Shown here one piece after another: positions 10,140 through 18,863 of a stretch of 64,000 nt of DNA. The translations under genes and the position numbers were made by a program. The notes beneath the pieces were generated by a model. That model was given only the letters and a program-made list of their open reading frames with translations. It had not been told where the DNA came from and ran no database searches. Numbering within the stretch: the first letter of the stretch is position 1; each line of letters starts with the position of its first letter. Origin of the DNA: Pararhodobacter zhoushanensis (GTDB lineage Bacteria; Pseudomonadota; Alphaproteobacteria; Rhodobacterales; Rhodobacteraceae); contig NZ_REEZ01000014.1 in assembly GCF_003990445.1 (NCBI RefSeq), positions 1 through 64,000 of the forward strand, written 5' to 3'.

Positions 10140-11045
10140 ATGTCGGTATCAAAGTTATATGCCTTGTGGCGCAGCCTGAGCGCGGCTTTGGCGTTCAGCG
10201 CGGTGGCGGCGCTGCCCGCGTTGGCGCAGAGCCCCAGTTTTGCCCAGCAGATTGTCGAGGCGCGTGCCCTCGCCGCCGCTGAGTCCGGGACCGCCCCGAC
10301 CCCCTCGATCGTGGGCGGTTGGGGCGTCAGTAACCGCGGGTACAACCGGCATTTTCGCTGGGTTGTCGCGCTGGTATCCGCCGGGGCCGATCCTTTTCTG
10401 GGGCAATTCTGTGGCGGTTCGCTGATCGCGCCGCAATGGGTGCTGACCGCAGCGCATTGCCTGCCGGGATTGTCCCCGTCGGCTGTGCAGGTGCTGACGG
10501 ATTCGCCTTTGTTGTCCACGGGTGGCACCATGATCGACGTTGATGCGATCTATTCCCACCCCGATTACGAAGCCGGGCCCGAGCATAATGACATCGGCCT
10601 GTTGCATCTGGCCACGCCGGTAGACCTGCCGCTGGCGGTGCCGGCCACCTTTGCTGCCATGCGCGCCCTCGGTCGTCCGGGTATGCGGCTGAACGCAATC
10701 GGCTGGGGCGATATGGGCGAAGGTGCGGGGAATTATCCTGACCGGCTTCGGCGTGTGGTCGTTCCCGTCACCACCCGGCGGCGCTGCCGGACCAACTATG
10801 GTGACGGTGCCATCACCGACAGCATGATTTGCGCGGGCCTGTATCGCGGCGGGCTCGACGCTTGCCAGGGAGATTCGGGCGGTCCGCTGTCGGCGGCTAT
10901 CAATGGCCAGTGGTTTGTGATTGGCATCACCAGCTGGGGCGATGGCTGCGCGCGGCCCAATCTGCCGGGGGTCTACACGCGGGTGTCGCATTTCCAGCAG
11001 TGGATCGCGGCGACAATGAACCAGCACAACAGCCGCGCCGACTAG
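10140..11045 (+). CDS. Secreted trypsin-like serine protease (S1)
   Basis: A 301-residue protease of the chymotrypsin fold. ATG 10140 follows a purine-rich GGGGAAGG and gives a signal peptide ending ALPALAQ at residue 30. The mature N-terminal motif IVGGWGV resembles a zymogen activation site. The full catalytic triad is present: His106 (VLTAAHCL), Asp151 (HNDIGLLHL) and Ser246 (CQGDSGGPL). Six cysteines allow disulfides (FCGG/AHC, RRC/MICAG, ACQG/DGCARP). It is likely periplasmic or extracellular. No linked substrate is evident. Confidence 0.9.
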   Translation: MSVSKLYALWRSLSAALAFSAVAALPALAQSPSFAQQIVEARALAAAESGTAPTPSIVGGWGVSNRGYNRHFRWVVALVSAGADPFLGQFCGGSLIAPQWVLTAAHCLPGLSPSAVQVLTDSPLLSTGGTMIDVDAIYSHPDYEAGPEHNDIGLLHLATPVDLPLAVPATFAAMRALGRPGMRLNAIGWGDMGEGAGNYPDRLRRVVVPVTTRRRCRTNYGDGAITDSMICAGLYRGGLDACQGDSGGPLSAAINGQWFVIGITSWGDGCARPNLPGVYTRVSHFQQWIAATMNQHNSRAD

Positions 11046-11311
11046 CTGGCGCTGCGGGAACCGTTTGCTGCACCGTGTACGCCGACATGCCCGCGTCGCC
11101 TTGCCGCGCTGAGGTTTTTCTTCGGCCCGGTTGGTGCCTCGTGTGGGCCTGTCCCCTGCCGGGTTGAGCCGAACTACGGGCGCTTTTTGCCGCCTGATGG
11201 GCCGCAGTCCCGGTGAGTTGACCCGTGCACCCTTGCCATGCCCCTCACCGCTCAACTAGGTTTGGGCCGCACCCCCCAGGGGATGCGGATGACCAAAGGG
11301 GAAGCCACCGC

Positions 11312-12751
11312 ATGACGCCGTTCCGCAACCGGGTGATCGCCGCCGGACTAGTTGCCTGTCTCGCCGGACCTGTTTTTGCACAGGACCTCAGCGAGGTGAT
11401 AACCCGCCAGTATGCCGACGGCGGCATCTACGAGGGCACGTTTCTGGACGGTTTGCAGCACGGCACCGGCACTTACCGGCTGCCCAACGGGTTTGAATAC
11501 ACCGGCGACTGGGTGCAGGGGCAGATCACCGGCGCGGGCACGGCGCGCTATCCCAATGGCTCGGTCTATGAGGGCCAGTTCGAGGACGGCCGCCCGCAAG
11601 GGCAGGGCCGCATGGTGTTTGCCGATGGCTCGTCCTACGAGGGCAACTGGGACGCAGGCCGCATCATGGGGCAGGGTGTGCGTCGCTATGTGACGGGTGT
11701 GGTCTACACCGGCGCCTTCGACGACAGCCAGCCGCATGGTACCGGCACGATGGAGCGGCCTGGCGGGCTGCGCTATGAAGGCGAGTGGCAGCATGGACTG
11801 CGTGAGGGGCAGGGGACCATAACCTACCCCGATGGCTCGACCTATGTCGGCGCAATGCACGCCGACCAGCGCCACGGCGAGGGGCGGCTAACGCGGCCCG
11901 ATGGCACGATTTATGACGGCGAGTGGTCAGAGAGCATGCTGCATGGCGCAGGCGTATTGACCCTGCCGGGCGGTGACCGGCGCGAAGGCACCTTTGAGCA
12001 GGGCGTCTTGCAGGGTGTCGGTCGCCTGATCATGGCCAATGGGGCGATCTACGAGGGCGATTTCGTCGATGACATGCGTCAGGGGCGCGGGCGGCTCAGT
12101 TCGGCGCAAGGCTATGTGTATTCCGGCGATTGGGTGGCGGACCGCATCGACGGCTCCGGCGTGATGACGGCCCCCGATGGCGCGCGCTATGACGGCCAGT
12201 TCCGCGACGGCGTGCCCGACGGCGAGGGGGTGATCACCTATGCCGATGGCACAGGCTATACCGGGCAGTGGTCAGAGGGCCGGATCGAAGGCCAGGGTCG
12301 GGCGCGTCTTGGTGAGAACATGGTCTATGAGGGCAATTTCCGCGCCGGCCAGCCGCAGGGGCAGGGCCGCATGGAATACCCCGACGGGCGCATCTACACC
12401 GGCGATTTCGTCGGCGGTGTGCGTGAGGGGCAAGGCGTGATGGTCTACCCCGATGCGACCCGCTTCGAGGGCGGCTTTGTCGGCGGCGAGCGCGAAGGAC
12501 AGGGGACGATCACGCTGGCCGATGGGTTCACCTATACCGGCGAATGGCGCGCAGGCCGGATCGAGGGCGAAGGCACCGCGACCTATGCGACGGGCGATGT
12601 GTATGAGGGGCAGTTCGTTGATGGCCAACGCGTCGGTCGCGGCACGCTGCGCTACGCCGCCGGGCAGGTCGTCTCGGGGCGCTGGGAACAGGGCGTGCTG
12701 GTCGAGCCGGACGCGGCGGGAGCCGAAGCGCCGGCCACGAACGATGGGTAA
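11312..12751 (+). CDS. Secreted MORN-repeat protein
   Basis: A 479-residue protein with a signal peptide (MTPFRNRVIAAG...VFAQ) and then about 18 tandem MORN repeats of exactly 23 residues, each close to Y-x-G-x-W/F-x-x-G-x-x-x-G-x-G-x-x-x-x-x-D-G. The repeats fill residues 35-460, leaving only a short acidic/alanine tail. The expected shape is a long beta-hairpin blade used for protein or lipid contact in the envelope. No enzymatic domain is attached. The gene follows the protease on the same strand, but the 266-base gap suggests a separate promoter. Confidence 0.9.
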   Translation: MTPFRNRVIAAGLVACLAGPVFAQDLSEVITRQYADGGIYEGTFLDGLQHGTGTYRLPNGFEYTGDWVQGQITGAGTARYPNGSVYEGQFEDGRPQGQGRMVFADGSSYEGNWDAGRIMGQGVRRYVTGVVYTGAFDDSQPHGTGTMERPGGLRYEGEWQHGLREGQGTITYPDGSTYVGAMHADQRHGEGRLTRPDGTIYDGEWSESMLHGAGVLTLPGGDRREGTFEQGVLQGVGRLIMANGAIYEGDFVDDMRQGRGRLSSAQGYVYSGDWVADRIDGSGVMTAPDGARYDGQFRDGVPDGEGVITYADGTGYTGQWSEGRIEGQGRARLGENMVYEGNFRAGQPQGQGRMEYPDGRIYTGDFVGGVREGQGVMVYPDATRFEGGFVGGEREGQGTITLADGFTYTGEWRAGRIEGEGTATYATGDVYEGQFVDGQRVGRGTLRYAAGQVVSGRWEQGVLVEPDAAGAEAPATNDG

Positions 12752-12809
12752 GCTGAGGCTTCGGACGGGGGGCGCTGCCCCCCACCGGGCCGTTCCGGCC
12801 CGCCCCCCG

Positions 12810-12876
12810 GGATATTTCAGGCATAAAGTTGGGTTAACAGAATCTTAACGCCCAACTTTATGCTTCAAATATCCTC
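12810..12876. repeat. Palindromic intergenic element (copy R3)
   Basis: An inverted repeat between convergent genes: left arm GATATTT...GCATAAAGTTGGG (12811-12833) and right arm CCCAACTTTATGC...AAATATC (12851-12872), with TTAAC and TTAACG in the spacer. The stem sequence is the same type as copy R1 at 2982-3053. The outer hairpin found in R1 and R4 is absent. Confidence 0.8.
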
Positions 12877-12931
12877 AGGGGGGTGAATTCGCTGAAAGCG
12901 AAGAGGGGGGCTGACAGCCCCCCTTTCGCGT

Positions 12932-13582
12932 TCACCGCAAGGGCAACAGCGTCGTTGCGCTCAGGCGGCATTCGCGGCGGGTGAGGGCCGGGCCGCAATC
13001 CATCGGTTCCAGCGCGCGGGTCAGGCAGATCCGCAATTCGACCATCGCGCCGCCTGGGCAACTGGTGACGATGCGGTCCTGCGTCAGGTCCGGGTTGGCT
13101 TCGATAAACGCCGCCTCCACCACCTCGGGCCCGACGCGCAATTCGCGGTTAACGCCCTCGAACACCTCGGGCAGGGCGATCTCGTCGACCGCAGCCTGCA
13201 CCAGCCGGTAATAGTTCTGCGCCGACAGGCCCGAGCAGCGCCCGTGCTTGTTCCACTGGTGCCAGGCCGAGCCCGACGTTCCAAACAGATCCGCCTGTTG
13301 CGCGGTTTCGCGCCGCGAGGGCGCGCGCTCGGTGGTGTTGCAGTACTCCGGCCAGTCGCCCCCCGCATTCTGTGGCCAGAGCCCGTGGACCGCCCAACCG
13401 ATGGCACTGCCCTCGCGGCAGCGCGGATCATCGCGGTCGTCGCCATCGGTGGCGCAATAGGCCGGGATCCAGCTGAGCGCGAGAAGGTAATGGTCAAACG
13501 CGCCCGCCCGGTCCTGCGCGCCAGCGGCAGGGGCGGCGAAAATCGGCAAAAGGGCTGCAAAGGCGGGGATCAGGCGCTGCAT
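12932..13582 (-). CDS. Ribonuclease T2 family protein
   Basis: A 216-residue exported RNase. ATG 13582 gives a signal peptide ending AAGAQ. Both conserved active-site segments are present: HGLWPQ (CAS1) and WHQWNKHGRC (CAS2), containing the catalytic histidines and the acid/lysine positions. Several cysteines support disulfides. T2 enzymes cleave single-stranded RNA through 2',3'-cyclic phosphates; a periplasmic scavenging role is likely. The gene is divergent from trcR. Confidence 0.9.
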   Translation of the reverse strand: MQRLIPAFAALLPIFAAPAAGAQDRAGAFDHYLLALSWIPAYCATDGDDRDDPRCREGSAIGWAVHGLWPQNAGGDWPEYCNTTERAPSRRETAQQADLFGTSGSAWHQWNKHGRCSGLSAQNYYRLVQAAVDEIALPEVFEGVNRELRVGPEVVEAAFIEANPDLTQDRIVTSCPGGAMVELRICLTRALEPMDCGPALTRRECRLSATTLLPLR

Positions 13583-13720
13583 TTTCTCTTTCCTATGGTC
13601 CTCGGGGCGCTTATATACGCTCCATTCCCCGAAATCGAGGATGCGTGGCCCGCGGCCGCGGCCGGTCCCCCGGCGACTGCCGCGCCATGCGGTTCTCGCC
13701 GGATTGAAGGATCGATAACG

Positions 13721-14503
13721 ATGGCTAAACCGTTGATGGCGAAGGCTACCGCCGTGTGGTTGGTAGACAACACGACGCTCAGCTTCAAACAGGTCGCTGA
13801 TTTTTGCGGCCTGCACGAGCTTGAGGTGCAGGGCATTGCCGACGGTGATGTCGCGACGGGCGTGAAGGGGTTCGACCCCATCGCCCATAATCAGCTCGAA
13901 GAAGTCGAGATCAAGAAGGGCGAGGCGAATCCCGCCTATGCGCTCAAGCTGAAGTTCAACCCGGCCTCGGTCGGTGAGGAAAAGCGCCGTGGCCCGCGCT
14001 ACACGCCGCTCAGCAAACGTCAGGACCGCCCGGCCTCGATCCTGTGGCTGGTCAAGTTCCACCCCGAGCTGGCCGATTCCCAGATCCGCAAGCTGGTCGG
14101 CACGACCAACCCGTCGATCCAGGCGATCCGCGAGCGTACGCACTGGAACATCCAGAACATCCAGCCCATCGACCCGGTTGCGCTGGGTCTGTGCCGCCAG
14201 TCCGAGCTGGATCTGGAAGTGCAGAAAGCCGCCAAGGCCAAGGCCGCCGAAGGCACCGTGATGACCGATGACGAGCGTCGCAAGCTGGTGTCGACCGAGC
14301 AGTCGCTGGACATGTCGGACGAGCCGCGCCTGCCCTCGAACATGGCCGGGCTTGAGACCTTCACGCTGGGCGGTTCCTCGGATGAAGAGGCCGACGAGCA
14401 CAAGAAGCCGGTGGATTATTCCAACGCCGACAGCTTCTTCAACCTGCCCGATGGCGAGAAGGACGACGATGAGGACGAGGAAGACGACAAGCCTCGCCGC
14501 TGA
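13721..14503 (+). CDS. trcR: Cell cycle regulator TrcR (DUF1013)
   Basis: A 260-residue protein that matches the alphaproteobacterial DUF1013/TrcR family along its whole length. An N-terminal helix-turn-helix-like region (KATAVWLVDNTTLSFKQVADFCGL) is followed by the conserved core HPELADSQIRKLVGTTNPSIQ and a strongly acidic tail (DGEKDDDEDEEDDKPRR). TrcR is described as an RNA polymerase-associated cell-cycle transcription regulator. ATG 13721 is well placed. A strong terminator follows directly, so trcR and pheT are separate transcription units. Confidence 0.9.
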   Translation: MAKPLMAKATAVWLVDNTTLSFKQVADFCGLHELEVQGIADGDVATGVKGFDPIAHNQLEEVEIKKGEANPAYALKLKFNPASVGEEKRRGPRYTPLSKRQDRPASILWLVKFHPELADSQIRKLVGTTNPSIQAIRERTHWNIQNIQPIDPVALGLCRQSELDLEVQKAAKAKAAEGTVMTDDERRKLVSTEQSLDMSDEPRLPSNMAGLETFTLGGSSDEEADEHKKPVDYSNADSFFNLPDGEKDDDEDEEDDKPRR

Positions 14504-14526
14504 TCGCCTTTGCTTTGACCCTGTCA

Positions 14527-14556
14527 GGCGCGTCCCCCCGGGGGCGCGCCTTTTTT
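14527..14556 (+). terminator. Rho-independent terminator after trcR
   Basis: A GC-only stem, GGCGCG-TCCCCC paired with CGGGGG-CGCGCC, followed directly by six T residues, 24 bases after the trcR stop codon. This is a textbook intrinsic terminator. Confidence 0.9.
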
Positions 14557-14650
14557 ACTGGCGCGCGCACAGGCCGGACTGCCGCCTTTCCTTGGCCGCG
14601 CGGATCGGCTAACAGGGCGCGCAAAGCGGAACGAAACCGAAGGTCTGGCG

Positions 14651-17074
14651 ATGAAATTCACCCTGTCGTGGCTCAAGGAACATCTGGACACTGCAGCCAG
14701 TCTCGACACCATCGTCGAGGCGCTGACCGATCTGGGGCTTGAGGTTGAAGAGGTCTCGGACCCGGCCCAAAGTCTGGGCGCGTTCCGCATCGCGCGCATT
14801 CTGGAAGCCGTGAAGCACCCCGACGCTGACAAACTGCGGCTCTGCCGGGTTGAAACCCTGCCCGACGGGCCGGGGGGCAAGATTGAGGAAGTACAGGTCG
14901 TCTGCGGTGCGCCGAATGCGCGCACCGGGCTGGTCGGCGTCTTCGCGCCCGTGGGTACGCATGTGCCGGGCACCGGCGTCGATCTGAAACCGGGCGTGAT
15001 CCGGGGGCAGGCGTCCAACGGCATGATGTGTTCGGAACGCGAGCTGATGCTCAGCGACGACCATGACGGCATCATCGACCTGCCCGCCGATGCGCCGCTG
15101 GGCGCGCGCTATATCGACTATGCGGGCCTCAATGACCCGATGATCTATATCAAGATCACGCCGAACCGCCCCGACGCGCTGGGCGTGCGCGGCGTTGCGC
15201 GCGATCTGGCCGCGCGCGGTCTGGGCACGCTGAAACCGCTGGTGGCCGAGCCGGTGGCGGGCGCGTTCCCCAGCCCTCTGCGCGTCGCCATTGATCCGTC
15301 GCTCAAGGACAAGGGCTGCCCGCTTTTCGCCGGTCGCGTGATCCGCGGCGTCAAGAACGGCCCTTCGCCGAAATGGCTGCAAAAGCGGCTGACGGCGATC
15401 GGGTTGCGGCCGATCTCTGCGCTGGTCGATGTGACCAACTTCTTCACCTTTGCGCTGAACCGCCCGCTGCACGTCTTCGACGTGGCCAAGGTTGCGGGCG
15501 ACACGCTGCGCATCCATCCGGCGGCGGGCGGCGAGGAGATCCTCGCGCTCGACGGCAAGACCTATATGCTGGCCGCCGGAATGATGGCGATCTCGGACGC
15601 GAATGGCGTCGAGAGCATCGCGGGCATCATGGGCGGCGAGCATTCGGGCTGCACCGACGAGACCACCGATGTCTTCGTCGAGAGCGCCTATTGGGACCCG
15701 ATCACCGTGGCCACCACCGGCCGCGCGCTCAAGATCAACTCGGATGCGCGCTATCGCTTCGAGCGCGGCGTGGATCCGGCGTTCACCCTGCCGGGGCTGG
15801 AACTGGCAACGCGGATGATTCAGGAGCTCTGCGGCGGCGAGGCGAGTGAGCTGGCCGTTGATGGCACAGCCCCCGACACCACGCGACAGTACCGCTTCGA
15901 CCCCGCCCGTGTGGTCAGTCTGGTCGGTATGGACATCCCCGAGTTCGAACAGCGCGCCACGCTGGAGGCGCTGGGCTTCGGGCTGGACGGCACGCAGGTG
16001 ACCCCGCCGAGCTGGCGACCTGATGTGCTGGGCGACGCGGATATCGTTGAGGAAATCGCGCGCATCGCCTCGCTGACCAAGCTTGAGGGCAAGCCGATGG
16101 CGCGGGCGACGGTGGGCGTTCCGGCACCGATCCTGACGCCGATGCAAAAGCGCGAGCGGCTGATGCGCCGCACGCTGGCGGCGCTCGGCTACCATGAATG
16201 CGTCACCTACAGCTTCATTGATGGTGCGTCGGCGGCGCTGTTCGGTGGCGGTGAGGATGCGTTGAAGCTGGAGAACCCGATCTCCAGCGAGATGACGCAT
16301 ATGCGCCCCGATCTGCTGCCCGGCCTGCTGCAGGCCGCAGCCCGCAATCAGGCGCGCGGCTTTGCCGATATGGCGCTGTTCGAACTGGGCCCGGTGTTCC
16401 ACGGCGGCGAGCCGGGCGAGCAGGCGATCCACGCCACCGGCTTGCTGGTCGGGGCCAATGGCCCGCGCGATCCGCATCATGCGCGCCGTCCGGTCGATGT
16501 GTTCGACGCCAAGGGCGACGCCGAGGCCGTGCTCGCCGCGATCGGCGCACCGGCGCGGATGCAGGCGGATCGCAGCGTTGCCGGGTGGTTCCACCCGGGC
16601 CGCTCGGGCCGCCTGACGCTGGGGCCGAAACTGGCGCTGGCCAGCTTTGGCGAGGTCCATCCGCGCGTTCTCAAAGCCTACGGCATTAAGGGCAGCGTTG
16701 TCGCCTTCACGCTGCCCGTCGCCGCCGCACCAATGCCACGCAACGCCTCGGCCACCCGCGCGGCGCTGGTGCTCAATGACCTGCAGCCGGTAGAGCGCGA
16801 TTTCGCTTTCGTGCTTGATGAGAGCGTCGAGGCCCTTGCCGTGGTCAATGCGGCGCAAGGCGCAGATAAGGGGCTGATCGACAGCGTACGGGTGTTCGAC
16901 GAGTTCACCGGCGACAAGGCCGCAGCACAAATGGGCGCGGGCAAGAAATCGCTGGCGATCACCGTGCGATTGCAGCCGCAGGGCCAGACACTGACCGAAA
17001 AAGACATCGAGGCGGTCAGCGCCAAGATCATCGACAAGGTCGGCAAGGCCACCGGCGGCGTGCTGCGCGGATAA
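14651..17074 (+). CDS. pheT: Phenylalanine-tRNA ligase beta subunit
   Basis: An 807-residue beta subunit of phenylalanyl-tRNA synthetase. Domains in order: N-terminal tRNA-binding/EMAP-like domain (residues about 40-150, LEAVKHPDADKLRLCRV), B3/B4 editing domain (about 210-390, with HVFDVAKV and SIAGIMGGEHSG), B5 domain, a catalytic-like core (MTHMRPDLLPGLLQAA), and the C-terminal FDX anticodon-binding domain (LQPVERDFAFVLDE to RLQPQGQTLTEKDIE). Length and order are normal. It pairs with the alpha subunit encoded at 8636-9697. Confidence 0.96.
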   Translation: MKFTLSWLKEHLDTAASLDTIVEALTDLGLEVEEVSDPAQSLGAFRIARILEAVKHPDADKLRLCRVETLPDGPGGKIEEVQVVCGAPNARTGLVGVFAPVGTHVPGTGVDLKPGVIRGQASNGMMCSERELMLSDDHDGIIDLPADAPLGARYIDYAGLNDPMIYIKITPNRPDALGVRGVARDLAARGLGTLKPLVAEPVAGAFPSPLRVAIDPSLKDKGCPLFAGRVIRGVKNGPSPKWLQKRLTAIGLRPISALVDVTNFFTFALNRPLHVFDVAKVAGDTLRIHPAAGGEEILALDGKTYMLAAGMMAISDANGVESIAGIMGGEHSGCTDETTDVFVESAYWDPITVATTGRALKINSDARYRFERGVDPAFTLPGLELATRMIQELCGGEASELAVDGTAPDTTRQYRFDPARVVSLVGMDIPEFEQRATLEALGFGLDGTQVTPPSWRPDVLGDADIVEEIARIASLTKLEGKPMARATVGVPAPILTPMQKRERLMRRTLAALGYHECVTYSFIDGASAALFGGGEDALKLENPISSEMTHMRPDLLPGLLQAAARNQARGFADMALFELGPVFHGGEPGEQAIHATGLLVGANGPRDPHHARRPVDVFDAKGDAEAVLAAIGAPARMQADRSVAGWFHPGRSGRLTLGPKLALASFGEVHPRVLKAYGIKGSVVAFTLPVAAAPMPRNASATRAALVLNDLQPVERDFAFVLDESVEALAVVNAAQGADKGLIDSVRVFDEFTGDKAAAQMGAGKKSLAITVRLQPQGQTLTEKDIEAVSAKIIDKVGKATGGVLRG

Positions 17075-17140
17075 GGGCAGGGCGGGCCTCGGGGGGCATC
17101 GAGCCCCCCTCGGCCCGCGCGGGTTGCCACCCGCACCCGC

Positions 17141-17248
17141 CCGGGAGGATTTTCCATCCTCCCGGACCCTCCTGGAGGATACTTTCAGACAGAAAATGGG
17201 CGCATTAGGGTTTCGTTAACCGCACATTTTCTGTCTGAAAGTATCCTC
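17141..17248. repeat. Compound palindromic intergenic element (copy R4)
   Basis: The hairpin CCGGGAGGAT / ATCCTCCCGG (17141-17165), identical to the one in copy R1, is followed by a perfect 24-bp inverted repeat (17175-17198 and 17225-17248) with arms reading GAGGATACTTTCAGACAGAA plus aatg. The spacer again contains GTTAAC. Flanking bases shared with R1 extend the identity to more than 40 bp. Confidence 0.85.
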
Positions 17249-17360
17249 GGGGGGTGAATTTGACGTCAGCCAAAGAGGGGGGCGGAAAGCCCCCTTGCGC
17301 CGATCCCCTCCCTTGCGGCGTCAGAGCGGGGCGGTTTAGGCTGGTGGCGCAAACAGTGAA

Positions 17361-18371
17361 ATGGACCCGCCGATGACAGCTCCGACCGCCATGACCCAAG
17401 AGCGTGCTCCCTCGGGTCCGATCGGACCTTTGATGGCGCTGCTGGGCTTCGCGCTATACGCCACCCATGACGTTCTGATCCGGATCCTCGGCGCGACATA
17501 CAGCGTTTTTCAGATCATGTTCTACATGGGCCTGCTCAGCTTCCCGCTGCTGGTCGTCATCCTGATCCGGGATCCCGAGCCGGGCACCCTGCGCGCGGTG
17601 CATCCCTGGTGGTCACTGGCGCGCACGGTCTGTGTGGTCACCTCGGCCGGCGGCGCGTTCTACGCCTTCACCGTGCTGCCGTTGGCGCAGGTCTATGCCG
17701 TGCTCTTCGCCTCGCCTCTGCTCATTACTGTGTTGGCGATTCCGATGCTGGGCGAGCGGGTCGGCCTGCACCGGGGTCTGGCCGTGATCGTTGGCCTGTG
17801 CGGCGTGCTGGTGGTGCTGCAGCCGGGCGCGGCACCACTGGGGCTGGGCCATGTCGCCGCGCTGGTTTCGGCAATGTCGGCGGCGATGAACGGCGTCATC
17901 GTGCGCAAGATTGGCCGCGACGAGCGTTCTGCCGTGCTGCTGCTCTATCCGATGCTGGCCAATGTGATTGTGATGGCAATGCTGCTGCCGGCCGTCTATG
18001 TGCCGATGCAGCTGCGCGATCTGGCGCTTGTCGGTGTCATTGCAACGCTGGCGTTGAGCGCGATGACGCTGACCATCGGCGCATACCGTCGGGCCGAGGC
18101 CGCTTTGGTCGCGCCGATGCAATACTCGCAGATCATCTGGGCAGCGCTGTTCGGCGCGCTTTTGTTCGGCGAGTCGCCCAAGCTGGCAACCGTCGCCGGG
18201 GCCACGCTGATCATTGCGTCAGGGCTCTACATCGTATTCCGCGAATCGCGGCGCAATGTGTCGGCCAACCGCCCGGTGCAACAAACCCGGATGCGCAACG
18301 AATCCGTGTCGGCTCCACGGCCGATTGTGATGGAAGAGCTTGAACCGATGCCGGAAAACAGTGCCTCTTGA
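17361..18371 (+). CDS. DMT-superfamily (EamA) transporter
   Basis: A 336-residue inner-membrane protein with ten hydrophobic helices and two EamA repeats (about residues 25-155 and 165-300). Diagnostic pieces are ALPLAQVYAVLFASPLL-type helix 4 (here VLPLAQVYAVLFASPLL) and its second-half counterpart RRAEAALVAPMQYSQIIWAA. Substrates of this family are metabolites or drugs; none can be assigned. ATGs at 17361, 17373 and 17391 are all possible starts. It is the last host gene before tRNA-Pro. Confidence 0.85.
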   Translation: MDPPMTAPTAMTQERAPSGPIGPLMALLGFALYATHDVLIRILGATYSVFQIMFYMGLLSFPLLVVILIRDPEPGTLRAVHPWWSLARTVCVVTSAGGAFYAFTVLPLAQVYAVLFASPLLITVLAIPMLGERVGLHRGLAVIVGLCGVLVVLQPGAAPLGLGHVAALVSAMSAAMNGVIVRKIGRDERSAVLLLYPMLANVIVMAMLLPAVYVPMQLRDLALVGVIATLALSAMTLTIGAYRRAEAALVAPMQYSQIIWAALFGALLFGESPKLATVAGATLIIASGLYIVFRESRRNVSANRPVQQTRMRNESVSAPRPIVMEELEPMPENSAS

Positions 18372-18426
18372 GGTGTCGAAGCCTCTTGCAAACCCCTGCA
18401 GGGCGGGGTAATCCCCCGCTCACGGT

Positions 18427-18503
18427 CGGAGTGTAGCTCAGCTTGGTAGAGCACTGTCTTCGGGAGGCAGGGGCCGGAGGTTCGAATCCTCTCACTCCGA
18501 CCA
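18427..18503 (+). tRNA. tRNA-Pro (CGG), prophage integration target
   Basis: A complete 77-base cloverleaf: acceptor CGGAGTG/CACTCCG, D-arm GCTC/GAGC, anticodon stem CTGTC/GGCAG around TTCGGGA (anticodon CGG), T-arm with GTTCGAA, and encoded CCA. The 3' 45 bases are repeated at 57964-58008, so the prophage used this gene as attB and rebuilt it intact on the left side. Confidence 0.96.
18459..18503 (+). other. attL core (45-bp direct repeat)
   Basis: The segment from the anticodon loop of tRNA-Pro to its CCA end is identical base for base to 57964-58008. One more mismatch-interrupted stretch (CTGT) extends the similarity leftward. This is the expected crossover region of a tyrosine-recombinase element. 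Confidence 0.93.
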
Positions 18504-18863
18504 ATGAAATCAATGGCTTATCGCCCAATTTGGGCGCCCCGAAATAGGCCCGCCCAAGATTCGCCCAAGCTTGACGCAAAATGTCCCAAGAAGAAGCCGC
18601 CGCCCTTGATCGAGGGCGGCGGCTTCTGGTTGTTTGGGCACCTTCCGAAAGTTACGCGAGCTTTGAGCACGATTTCAGTCGCGTGCTGTGTTGGCACGAA
18701 GGGCGGAGAGCGGACCTTTGCTGCGGACACACCAGCCAACTCTTGCCTATTTCGAAGCAGACATTGGCACACGGACCGACGTCATATACAAAGGCTCTAT
18801 TCAAAGTGAGTTCTGCATGTGGGTCAATGAAAGCAGGCGGATTGTTTGATTGGAGAACCCTTA

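Noticed and set aside
14609-16930. A 773-codon open frame antisense to pheT
   Set aside because: It mirrors pheT codon for codon, a common artefact in GC-rich genes; the translation is His/Arg/Gln-rich with no recognisable domain, while pheT matches its family throughout.
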